Below, piece after piece: positions 48,386 through 58,691 of a stretch of 64,000 nucleotides of DNA; within the stretch, counting starts at the first letter, position 1, and each line of letters opens with the position of its first letter. A program made the position numbers and the translations under genes. Source of the DNA: Nautilus pompilius. Taxonomy: Eukaryota > Mollusca > Cephalopoda > Nautilida > Nautilidae. The DNA lies in contig JACATO010000307.1 of assembly GCA_018389105.1 (NCBI GenBank), positions 1,389,001-1,453,000 of the forward strand. Direction: 5' to 3'. The notes under the pieces were generated by a model, which was given only the letters and a program-made list of their open reading frames with translations, searched no databases and was not told the DNA's origin.

Positions 48386-49689
48386 AAAGTGGCCATAGGC
48401 AAGGCTTTTATCTTTCTCATTTGGTCATGCTACTCTTATGATTTTACAAATTTACATTGTATGTGTTGATTGCAGGATAGAGCATGGCATGATATAGCTA
48501 ATTTCTTTAATTGTCTAAGTTGAAACAATTGTTCAGTGGATATTATTTGATTGCCAGACAGTAATTCACAGGTTAATGCAGCCTGTGCCAAAAATTTAGA
48601 ATTTTTTTTCTTCAAGATCTTCAACTAGTGACCATTACCATCAACAAATTTGAAGTTAATGACAATTAGGAAATGTCACTTTGAATGCTAATATTTCTCT
48701 AGAGCAACAGAGTTGATGATTAAAGCTTAAAAACTACACATCATAAAATTTAGTTATGCTACAGACTTTACTTTAAAATGCTTACTACCTACTAATATAA
48801 ACATTTCTGAAAATGATACCTGTAAAGTTAGAAAAGGTTATGAACATGATTGAATCAGATGTGATTGAAAGGGATGGCAAGACAGCTAAGTACCATCTGG
48901 CATAATGAATTATGAGATGTATTATGAAGCAGACATTCAAACCTTGTCACTATGCCAAGACAAGATCATCAAATAATAGCAACTGCGATTGTACATAAAG
49001 ATAATCAGAACTGGTGAGTTTTGTACACACATTATGTTTTTGTGCTGATAACTAAATGATTCCAAGTACTCGAAGGTCATTGTCAACTATATTAGTCTGG
49101 CCAGATAACAGCAAACTTGGCCCAAATAAAATGGCATGGGATGAATAACTTTTTCAGATATGTTGTTGTTTTACATTGAGTGCCAAAATCTGCAGCTGTG
49201 TCAAGGTGTGGTTATTAACATTATATTATCAAAATCACTATGTATTGTGTATTGATTGTTGGAGTAAGAGATATGCTGTGTGTATGTTGGTATGATCTAA
49301 GCTATCAAAATTATGTGGTATGTTAACTAACTGGAGGGAAACAGCAAGTGTTTAGGGGGAAATAACAAATGGACAAATGATTCTTCTTTTTTTGGCTGGA
49401 ATTATAGTGCCCTTTTTTTAAAATAAGGAATAGGATAATATTTATCTCAATAAAATTGGATTGTGCAGACAGACATTTTTTACTGCAATAGCCCAGCAGT
49501 TTGGTTACTTTATAAAATAATAGTGAAACATTTTTGAGAATGCCAGGAAATTTCCATTAGCATGCCCTGCCTTACATATGCCATTTTTTTTTTCCACATT
49601 TATAAATGTTAATTGGTTAGGGAAAAAAATACAAATAGATGAAATTTTAAAACTATTTATAACAGCATAAACCCAACAAATAGTATTAG
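48386..49689. other. Non-coding stretch, possibly with Tc1 remains
   Basis: The only hint of coding is around 48940-49010 (plus), where MPRQDHQIIATAIVHKDNQN resembles a Tc1 linker. This would suit the C-terminal Tc1 fragment at 49690-49860 about 0.7 kb downstream. The rest is unreadable. Confidence 0.4.
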
Positions 49690-49860
49690 TACTGTGGGCA
49701 TGAATAGTATCAGGTGCTATTTAATGATACACACATCACAAAGGAAAGACACTGGCCAAGTAGCACAAGTCTTCCTGAGACAGAACAATGTTGATATAGA
49801 AATTGCCTATCCTGATCATCTGATCTTAACTTGATTGATCAAGTCTATAGTTGAGTTTCT
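49690..49860 (+). pseudogene. C-terminal fragment of a Tc1-like transposase
   Basis: The plus-strand frame reads GQVAQVFLRQNNVDIEIAYP then DHLILT-stop-LI. This aligns with the family's 'ARVV.DFLRQNNVDVL.WPA.SPDLNPIEH' segment, the region that ends in the third catalytic Glu. A stop replaces the Asn-Pro region and the Glu is not recognisable. It is a fragment of a different Tc1 lineage from the copies at 25.4, 38.2 and 53.0 kb. Confidence 0.65.
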
Positions 49861-50003
49861 TTCTATGTAAAAGGGATGTTACATGATGGCATTTCAATCT
49901 GTAGAATTTTCTTCTTTTTTAAATCTGGTGCCATGATACACATATTATTTTAAATATTGCTTCAGTATATATTTTTCCAGACCACTTAACAATTTTAATA
50001 GTT

Positions 50004-50222
50004 TTAATAATAAATTGTAAACTTTAATTTGCTTTTCATCACAAGTTTTAAGGGTTTTAAAGCTGTCAGAAAGTTTGCATTGAAAGAATGGAAGACTCCT
50101 TGTTCTTGACATATGGCACAGTCTCTGAGCATTTTGTTTATTTGATCAAATTCCAAAGGACAGATCTGGTATGCCAGCTGAAAGAATAGTACAGATTCTC
50201 CAGAGATCAGTAGAGAAGCCAC
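50004..50222 (-). other. Unassigned ORF with possible splice acceptor
   Basis: The minus-strand frame reads FFQLAYQICPLEFDQINK, MLRDCAICQEQGVFHSFN. Within it, CTGTACTATTCTTTCAG is a good-looking acceptor ahead of CTGGCATACCAG. The part after that acceptor is open for about 57 codons and has a Cys-x-x-Cys. Nothing identifies the protein. It might be an exon or chance. Confidence 0.25.
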
Positions 50223-51324
50223 TAGTCTTATAACAAAAAGAACAAAGTGCCAGAAAACTAATCAATCATAACTGCCATGGAGGGTAAATATACCATTGTG
50301 GTTTGCCAGTTCTTCAATGTTAATACTCCAAAAAAAAAAAAAAGAAGACAGAAAATATATATAATTTTTAATACTAAACTTGACACTTTGTGATTGGGGT
50401 GGCAGGCACAATGTTAATATTTCATAGATTAATTAAAATAACCCCCAAAAAGATAAAACCAGACATGAAATTTGTTATTTTTTATAGCTATCAGTGGATA
50501 ATTTATTGATAAATGACAGAAATAATATTCTGATTTGTAGTTCAGAAATTGAATCTGGAATCAAAATAAATACATACAATAATTTGCATTATAAGTTTAT
50601 TTCAGAAAAATAGATGTTAAATTGTAATAAACATTATCTTCTTCATACTTCTAATGTAGATAAATAGTAGCAGACATTTTACACCCAAATCATGTTTTTT
50701 CCTGTAATTTTTAAGTACATAATGATAATATTAAATAGAATTTGTTTACATTTATTTTAAGTTATTACAATTTGAATGTTTAGAAAATTTAGCTTTGCCA
50801 TTTTTATTTTATTGAAAATTATTATGTACCTTTATATTCCAAAAGATAATTAAGGGTGAGCAGGATGTTGTATCAGCCACTTGGCACATGTGCCAAGGAT
50901 AATTGAGTCTGTTTTCACACCGCCATCAGGTTCATCATTTTTTGTCACCTGTGTTTCTGTGATAATGACGATGATGAAGCAGAAATTAACAAAAATGTAT
51001 ATTTTTAATAAAGGAAACTTCCATGGCATTCTTCAATTCTGACATGAAGAATCTTGTGAAAACCAGCATCAGATATTGTACTTGCACAAGCTTTAAAATA
51101 AAAAAATGAGAAACCATGTGAAATAATTTTAGTTTCAGACATTGTCTGCAACATTGGTACAATCTGTTTTTTTCATTATTTTGGCTGAAAATACCCCAGG
51201 TATTGCAAGAATGAGATGGCTGGCTGCCAGTCTGTTTAAAATGTGCATTTTTTGAAATTAAAAGCTGAAACTTGACAAAGACTTTGTGGGATTTGCAGAA
51301 GTAACAGATGGTACTGATATGTGC
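50223..51324. other. AT-rich non-coding stretch
   Basis: No gene is recognised. The part at 50860-51000 is less AT-rich and contains the palindrome TTGGCACATGTGCCAA (50880-50895). Confidence 0.45.
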
Positions 51325-51645
51325 TTACGGATGCTTATCCTTGGCCACTTGGAAATCAATTAAAGATGATTTACAGTTGACTGGTGCCCATGGATATGAT
51401 AATTGCGTAGCATAGTTAGAAATGAACTCAAACTGAAATTTGGATTTTGGACCTCGAGTTATTTCCACTAAGCAAACCATTGTTTTAATCTTGCTTTCAA
51501 GGCTAATTGCCTCTGTGCCAAGACGCATATCTAAATGAGCATTCTTTGAAATGGGTGGCAAACAATGCATCAAAATTATATAAAATATTCTCCTGAGAAC
51601 TACTACTGATAGGCCATATTTATTTCTCCTATTATTATCTGTCAT
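51325..51645 (-). CDS. Unassigned 106-codon ORF
   Basis: The longest unexplained frame outside the transposons. On the minus strand, an acceptor-like ACACATTTCTGCCAG lies just before the ATG. The frame reads NAHLDMRLGTEAISLESK, IKTMVCLVEITRGPKSKF and ends QVAKDKHP, TAA. The stretch VEITRGPKSKFQFE loosely recalls the 'VEIPRGSK.K(F/Y)E(F/Y)' start of family I inorganic pyrophosphatases of bacterial type, but the rest does not follow that family convincingly. It may be a host exon, a repeat-encoded frame or chance. I treat its function as unknown. Confidence 0.25.
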   Translation of the reverse strand: MTDNNRRNKYGLSVVVLRRIFYIILMHCLPPISKNAHLDMRLGTEAISLESKIKTMVCLVEITRGPKSKFQFEFISNYATQLSYPWAPVNCKSSLIDFQVAKDKHP

Positions 51646-52794
51646 ATGCTGGCAGAAATGTGTAATAGTTTTAGGAATTTTCAGATCCTGTGCTCAGAGT
51701 TGCAGCATTTAATTTTAGTATTTATGTTATAAAACTGACTCGCCTGTACTCGGGCTTTGTAATTTTATAAAAATGATTTTGATGTGCAAAATGTGCATGC
51801 TAAATTCCTAAAATGGTTTTATTGATGGCAAAAAAACAGATAAAAAAAACAGTCCAAAGAATGTTCTTGAAGTTCTATTTCATACATGATAAAAGATTTT
51901 CTAAATATTATGATTTTGCTATGGTTATTTGTGACTTTTCCAGTTACATTCATTACAAAGGAAAGATGTTTTTTAGCTCACTAGATATTTTAAAAAAAAT
52001 TATTCCAGGTCTACTATTGGTCAAGATTGACTATCTGAAATGGCAGTGATGTTAATTCATCATGAAGAAGCTATCAGCTGTGAATTTGAAGATATGATCA
52101 ATGAGTTCCCAAGCAAATCACAAAAATTATTTTTTTCATTGTTGTTAATTATTAACTAACTTTGTATTTATAATTTCAAATAGACTTGTAATAAGAATAA
52201 CATAATTGTAAATTTACAGTTTTACGACTGCATTAATTATGATTTTTGGATAAGAATAATCATACACAATAAGAATTAACAATTTGCAATCTCTTACAGG
52301 TAAGTGATGTTGTTGATGAGTGGTAAGAAATCTTGGTTATGCTTTTGGAAAGTACTTCTGAAAGCTTCAAACAGTTTTGGGACCTCAGGACTTATATCAC
52401 AAATAAGTTTCTCCAAATTGATGAACTCATATACCACACAATTTGCTATTTTGTTTAGAATGTTTTCCAGAATGTGGGAATGCAGAGGATAACAGACACC
52501 AACTTATGAACTCTGATTAAGCATCCATAAATTCTCTTCATATTACTTTATACTCCTTTTTTATTATTTAAAATTTACTTTGTACCTCAAAATAATAGCA
52601 ATAATATGATTGGGACAGCTAATATCAGTACCAAATTTTATATACATTATGATTGTAAAATAAAATGGTTCTCTATAGCATTGTAATTTTGTGTTTCAAC
52701 AGTTCTCTATGTCTGAATTTCGAGATCTATGGACAACTAATAACAGTGAGTTAGAAGAGGGAAGATGTGACCAAACAAGTTAACTAGGTATGTT
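51646..52794. other. AT-rich non-coding stretch
   Basis: ORFs at 51813-52049 and 52304-52492 lack motifs. No element ends recognised. Confidence 0.5.
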
Positions 52795-53010
52795 TGGAGG
52801 CGGCTCTTGAGTGGTGATCGAGATCCATGCAGAAAACCTTATAACTCTTTATTTTAAGATGTAAAAGGAAATTTGAGTGTCCAAAGAAGAGTGAGAAGAA
52901 ACTATGCCTGGAAGATATGCCAAACTAAGCCAGTTCCAACCAGGATTTGAAATAGAGCCATCAACTAGGGTAGTTTAGTAGTTTATCACTGGCAACTGGC
53001 TACTCCTTGT
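52795..53010 (-). repeat. tRNA-like SINE copy (minus)
   Basis: On the minus strand, TAGCCAGTTGCCAGTG is followed by CTATTTCAAATCCTGG (B-box-like TTCAAATCC). The family body GGCTTAGTTTGGCATATC, then TTCCAGGCATAGTTTCTTC and TCACTCTTCTTTGG, follows. This is the clearest B box among the family members. It lies directly beside a Tc1-like relic. Confidence 0.65.
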
Positions 53011-53029
53011 AGATACAGTTTCTGGCCTG

Positions 53030-53960
53030 AGCTATTTTTATGCTTGAATAACTGCCATAATACATTGTGGGCATAGAATCCACAAGGTGCTGGAAGGTGT
53101 CCTTAGAGATATTTCTTCATTTTGTCATTAATATTGTATGCAATATATTGAGTGAGGAAGGCAGTGAATCATGATGGCAAATGTGTCTTTTAAACTTACC
53201 TAAAAGATGCTTGTAAGATCCAGGGATTATGTTGGCCATAGGAAATATTTGAAATCTCTGTCATGTTCCTTAAACCATAAGTTAAGTGCACAATGTGGGC
53301 AGAAAGAATGGGAGCTTTGTCATTTTGAAAGTAACAATTCCCATCAGGGTACACTGGAAGCATTTGCTTGATACACTTGATTTGAAATGATGCCAGGAAA
53401 AATGGGTCCCAGGTATGCCAGCAAAATATTCCCAAATCACAATGCCTTCACCATCAGAGTACTAACATTTGGGACTACACAAGAAGATTTGAGTTTTTGT
53501 GTGACTTTCTCCAAATGTCTTATCTGTGCAAAAAATGAGGTGAAACATTACTCATCAGACCATGTCACTTTACCCAGCCATTAGTCCAATATCTATGCTC
53601 ATTACCTCAAAGGAGGCATTGTTTGGTAACTGTGATCAGTGCTTTATACAAAAGTTTCTTACTGTCATAGTCAATTCATTGCAACATTTTTTGCAAGGAG
53701 TGACTAGATAAGAGTGTAGATTGTCCTGCATTGAATGTCTCTTTTGATTGATTGTTTGCAGATTGTTGGACATTACTATCCTATCTAACCACCTTTCTTT
53801 TCTGTCACTCTGTTTGTAGCCACAATTTACCCTTACAGCATACTTTCTTCACACTTTCTTTTGCTGATAAATTTGAATGACCAGTGTTTTGTAGCAGCCA
53901 ACTAACAAAATTTTCTTGGCCATTGTGGCACCTGCTAGATATAAACCCACTATCATGTGT
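53030..53960 (-). pseudogene. Decayed Tc1-like transposase (minus)
   Basis: Read from high to low coordinates, a decayed N-terminal region lies at about 53560-53960. Within 53196-53435 the frame reads VYPDGNCYFQNDKAPILSAH, the block '(F/Y)QNDNAP.H.A' whose Asp (about 53319-53321) is the second catalytic residue. In neighbouring frames comes an equivalent of 'WPAQSPDLNPIE' (53225-53260). Finally, near 53068-53092, QHLVDSMPT and MAVIQA match the C-terminal 'LV.SMP.R..AVI.A.G'. Stops are frequent. The terminal inverted repeats were not located. Confidence 0.8.
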
Positions 53961-54685
53961 CTTTTAAATACCTAATGTTTTTTTTTATTTTTCCTTTTCA
54001 CATATGTTAGACTGACTACAAAGGTTTGTCCAAGTCATATATAGTGCTGCAGGGATAAACTTTCATATCATGCAGTCAACCTGATTCACATCAACAGCTC
54101 CGATCAGGCTGGTCTAAAAAGATAATGTATATTCAAAACCCATCCTTCACAATGAAAATGATACTTTTTAGAGATTTTGTTAATCTATCACAGTATTGTT
54201 AAATTAACAAAATAGAGTAGAAATTCATTGAGTATAGATTTGTAGACTAGATCATGTTGATGCCTGTTTGTCAAGTAAATTCATACAAGATTTTCATTTC
54301 CAAGATTCAGTATGCATATAGAATACAAAATTCTGTGAGTTTAATAGAAAACATTTTAAGATGTATTTTTTTTTTTTTGGGATAAGGAATCAATTAGTAT
54401 ATTCCTTTAGGATAAAATAAACATTGAATTAAAGACATTTTTAATGTGCATTCTATTTCAGGCATCTCAATAGCTCACTATTTATTGTTGCAAGAATAAC
54501 ATTAATATATATCATGTGGAATTTTATTAATTTTTCAATTAAAATATTTTTGCCATTTATTTTTAATTATTTCATAGTAATGTCAGTTTTAACAGCATTT
54601 TCAGAAAACATGATGCTGATGAAATTATGTATTTGATGACACGTACTAATAGAATTTAATACAAGTTCATTGAGTTTTGATAATA
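53961..54685. other. AT-rich non-coding stretch
   Basis: No gene or repeat recognised. Confidence 0.5.
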
Positions 54686-55289
54686 CAGTCAACCCTCGCG
54701 TAATCATGGTTTGGCATTCGCGGCCCCGGTTATTCGCGGAATTTTCCTTAGAACCTAACTAATAATTGTTCGTGAAAACCCCCACATATTCGTGGAATCG
54801 CAAATATCTTCCGTGATTTTTTATGGCTTTTTTCGTGGCAATATATATTTTTTCACACTTTTTAACGCTAAATTATTAATAACAATATAATTTACTAATT
54901 TTGTAATATAAATACTAACGTAAATTCAGCAAAATATAAATATAAAATAAACGCTATTGGCTGGAGGTTTGAAAGTAGCCAATCCAAGAGCGTTATTCAT
55001 TTCTCCTTGCTGCTGATTGGCTGCTGCCCACGAGGCGCTGTCTCAGGCAGATGCAGCCCAGCAGCCCCGCATCATCCCAGTTTACCCCGAGTAGCTATCT
55101 CGAGTGTTTCTCTGAGTGTTGTATTTTTTACTAAATTATTATTATATATTTACTTATATTTTTTATTATATGTTACATTATATTTTGACGTTTATAGGCA
55201 TTTTTATGGACCACGTCCAATATTCGCGGTTTTTCACTCTTCGCAGGTGCTCTAGAAACGTAACCCCCACGAATACCAGGGGACAACTG
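54686..55289. mobile_element. Tigger-type MITE (604 bp)
   Basis: The ends are CAGTCAACCCTCGCG (left) and, in reverse, CAGTTGTCCCCTGG (right), with TA at 54684-54685 and 55290-55291. The words TTCGCGG and TTCGTGG recur in the subterminal regions at both ends (54717, 54735, 54787, 55223 and inverted near 55268), as in Tigger MITEs with CAGTC-type ends. The interior includes a GC-richer segment (about 55005-55085) and no transposase; the ORF at 55007-55255 is not a gene. The right end lies 33 bp from an AATAAA of the exon-like block at 55481-55733. Confidence 0.85.
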
Positions 55290-55321
55290 TATTAGGTATA
55301 CAGAGAGCATTACATGCAAAT

Positions 55322-55327
55322 TTTATT
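55322..55327 (-). terminator. Candidate polyadenylation signal AATAAA
   Basis: On the minus strand AATAAA lies about 155 bases after the stop codon of the exon-like block at 55481-55733. The position suits a 3' UTR, though this hexamer is frequent in AT-rich DNA. Confidence 0.4.
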
Positions 55328-55480
55328 TATGTTCATTTCCAATCTTCTGCAGCACAAGTATATTTTACTAAAAACAGCCATACATTTCTATGCAAGGCAA
55401 GAATGAATGAATGGCTACAAATGAATGCTATTTTAAAGCTACTACTAGATGATGCTTATAGAACAAATTCAAAGATTGCT

Positions 55481-55733
55481 TCAAAGGCATGTTGGGTATT
55501 TATATTTTTGTAAAGATTGGTAGCTTGGTTGGTATGTATCTGCCATGAGTTTTGTATCTTGACATGAGGATACAGACAACATGAGAGAGATAGATAGGCC
55601 TGCCTGTTTATTCCTGTGATTCAAAATGACAGCATCAAGAAAAACAGATGGTGTGTCATATATGGAATTTGCCTGAGTATCAATGAATGTAACAATATGT
55701 GGTATAACAGTGAATCCAGTCATCATCAGGACA
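55481..55733 (-). CDS. Candidate terminal exon, unknown protein
   Basis: On the minus strand, TTTTTTTCTGATTTCAG at about 55734-55750 is a strong polypyrimidine-AG acceptor. An open frame of 83 codons follows: VLMMTGFTVIPHIVTFID, TQANSIYDTPSVFLDAVI, LNHRNKQAGLSISLMLSVSS, continuing to KYKYPTCL and TGA at 55481-55483. The start is in phase 1 (first base completes a split codon). The first 20 residues are hydrophobic enough for a membrane segment. AATAAA follows about 155 bases later. Amino acid composition is balanced, unlike nearby chance ORFs. I do not recognise the family. This is the best host-gene candidate in the window; an unrecognised transposon remnant is the main alternative. Confidence 0.45.
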
Positions 55734-57792
55734 CTGAAATCAGAAAAAAATTAACTTGTAGGATGTCATGCAATTGAACAATCCAAACTGAACAGCATCA
55801 TTGTGTGTAATCGGCATTGCATATTTTAGACAGTCATTTTTCATGATAAGACCTAGCCCAATCATTCAGTCATTGTTGGCATGGTCATTGTTTACTCTTG
55901 TCCATGATAATAGTTTATAAAGATTGTTGCACCCAGATATTAAGTTTCTATAAACAATTTTTACAGTCAGCTTGCTTATGAATGAGAATTTGACAGCCCA
56001 GCAGTAGATGGGCACTTTCTCTTTCTGGTTTTCCATCTACTACATTTTTTTTTTTTTTGTAATCAATAGTATTTTTAAGGAGAGAGACCATCCAAGTTAC
56101 TTTATTCAAATTTTAATTACAATTTTGTAATAATAATAATAATAAAAGAATGCAATAAATCTATATGATCTGATGCCTCAAGTATTTCTCCCCTTATCTA
56201 GTGCAGTATCACTTACAATTTTTCTTTATTTGCTTTCCCCTTGGCATAATTTTAATATTGCAGAACTTTCATTAACCTGTTTTTATCTAAAGGACTGATT
56301 CTTAACTTTAATTTCCTTTTTATTTCCATGATGACACTGTTCCTTTTTGTTTAATAATTGGTTTCTTGTTAAAATTTTCCACATTCTCTGAAATTTGAAT
56401 TAAACTTATACCAGATTTGACTAAAAAATGTTCCTTGTTAGTTAATTCAGCATATTTTTTTGTTGTTGTTATATTGGATTATTACTTTTTTATTACTGTT
56501 ATTTCATCAATTTTTCTGTAGTATTTTTAATTAAGAAATTCTTTAGGAATTAGAATTCCATATTCCTGCTTTTTAAATTTTCTTAAAGTAGAATTATTAT
56601 TTTTTTTCCAGTTTTTCTAGCAATGCTGTTGGCAAATCTTTTAATGTTATTACAATTTACTTGCTGAAACTTCTTCATTTATTTTCTTTTTGTTTCATAT
56701 CTTAAAAGTAGTTTTGCTGTTTTTCTGAAGGTTTTACATAAAAACTTCTAAGTTAGTAACTTTTAGACATTATTTTTCAAAAGTCATTTCTGAAAGATAA
56801 AGGAAAAAAGCCTTTGTCTTTAGTATTATTTATTTACAGTTCATTTTAAGTTTATTTTCTTCTACTTCAGATGATAAATTTCTAAGATTTTGTTAAAGCA
56901 CTTAAAGAATTTAAAATAAATTAGTAAATGAAAACAATTAACCAGTCTTAATATTTTAGAAAAAAATTTAATTTTGCCAGCTTGATAAAGAGATTTGCTT
57001 AAACTAGCAAATTAATTTTAGATTCAAATAAAAAGTTAAAAACTTGCAGCAACTATTAAATGATTATGAAAAATAATGTCAAAACAAATACTATCAACAA
57101 AGTTCATCTTGTGGAATAAAATAGAAAAAGATGGCATCCAGTTTTATTTTCTTATTTTATTTTTATAAAACAAAGTATTTTAATTAAAATGTAATTTTTT
57201 TAAAAAAAAATGATGGTTATTTTGAATTTAAGTAACATTTTGCATGGATTTTGTTAAAATTAAAGAAACTTTCTGTGTTGAAAATTCCTGAATCTTGATT
57301 GTTTGAATAAAATTTCATATGAAAACTACTATCATATCTTTGCAGATTCCAAGAGGGGTATTGTTGTATTTTTTTTTTATTTTTTTTTAATAGGATCAGA
57401 TGTTAACAGTATAGATAGATAGCACTTAAGCTCTTCTTTTTAAAATGTTTTTAAATATCGATTTAGGAAAATAAATATTATGTAATTGGTATATTTGGTG
57501 CATTTTGGAATTGGAAATCTTAGTGAGCTTAGGAGAATTTGTATTAAAGAAAAAATGTAGTACAAATTATATTCGAGGCATTAAATGTTAAAATATCATT
57601 TAACTGAAAAGAGAGTTTTTGATATTGTTGCATTAGCGTTGTATGATCTTCAAAATATTTCTGCATTGCACACTTCTTGGGTTAGATTATTTCCTTTTTT
57701 TGACAATTCTTTACTATGATTGCAAAATTAAATACTTAGGCAGTATTTCATTTGATGTAGTACAGTTTTTTTTGTTTGTTTTTTTAAATTAA
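55734..57792. other. AT-rich non-coding stretch
   Basis: No gene is recognised. If the block at 55481-55733 is a last exon, this is its upstream intron. The part at 55760-56040 is less AT-rich and might be an unrecognised repeat. Confidence 0.45.
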
Positions 57793-58687
57793 CCTTTTGA
57801 ATGCTGAGCCTCTTGGCTCCTGAAGCAAAATCACCAAATTTTCAATAATTAATGTATTAAGCTGAAAAAAGTTGTAATGCTTGTATTTATACATTCAAAG
57901 TGACAAATTGTATAATAGATTGTCCCTATATCCATCAGAGACCAGTATTCTTGTTTTTGGTGCCAGTGTTTTCCAACATAATCTCCAAAAATCCTCATCC
58001 AGAAACATGTCAAGAAATTCTTTGGGTTTACTGTCAACATCTATATTTTGGGGAATATTTTTTTGGCCTAAATTTTATCCATCAAATGTAATATTCACAG
58101 AGGTAAATATTTTTTCATCAACCTCTATCAAGTTCATGAACATCATTTTCTCTGCTGATGCTGCACTGGAGGCGATGATGCATCACCTCTACTTTCTTGA
58201 TTACTAAACTCATTGATACAACTTTCTTCTTATGGAGATGAAGTCATGAAGTCATTTCATCAGATGGGTAGTAGTTGACAAAATTTTCCTCAATTTCATT
58301 GTTTTCAGAGTTAATTAAATCAAGTATCTGAACTGTCATAAATCTTCATGTCATACCTGAACCTGCCTTGTCTTATTCATGCTTTAGCCAAAAAAATTTA
58401 TATTTTTTATAAATTTTGACCAAAAACTGGTCAATCAGTGGCAGCCACCATTTACAAACAGATGTTGCCAAAGTGTTTAGTAACATGATCACTGATTAGC
58501 TGATAGGTTTCCAGAAAATCTAAGGAAACAAAATTACTGGTCTTACAGAATATAGACAAATTCATGGCATTTGGTCTGATGGGTTCAAAAGTTTAAAATT
58601 ATCCAGTATTGCTGTTCTTTATAAACTCATTTTCTTTTTAATGTAAATGTTGTAAAAACAGTGAATAACAGGCTCGGCATTGAAAAT
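57793..58687 (-). mobile_element. piggyBac-like deletion derivative (copy B, about 0.9 kb)
   Basis: The left end is TTAA (57789-57792) followed by CCTTTTGAATGCTGAGCC. The best right end, in reverse, is TTAA (58688-58691) then ATTTTCAATGCCGAGCC, giving inverted repeats with four differences over 22 bases including the TTAA. An internal GGGTTCAAAAG next to TTAA (58593-58596) equals the right end of copy A, so the true end could be there. On the minus strand, RFMTVQILDLINSENNEIEE (58200-58390) parallels copy A. Near 57930-58050 the frames read KEFLDMFLDEDFWRL and RILVSDGY. The first recalls the '..FF..FFTDELLE.IV..TN' start of the piggyBac transposase domain. No intact ORF remains. Confidence 0.7.
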
Positions 58688-58691
58688 TTAA

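Noticed and set aside
55007-55255. 82-codon plus-strand ORF with a GC-rich start
   Set aside because: It lies wholly inside the Tigger MITE and has no motif.
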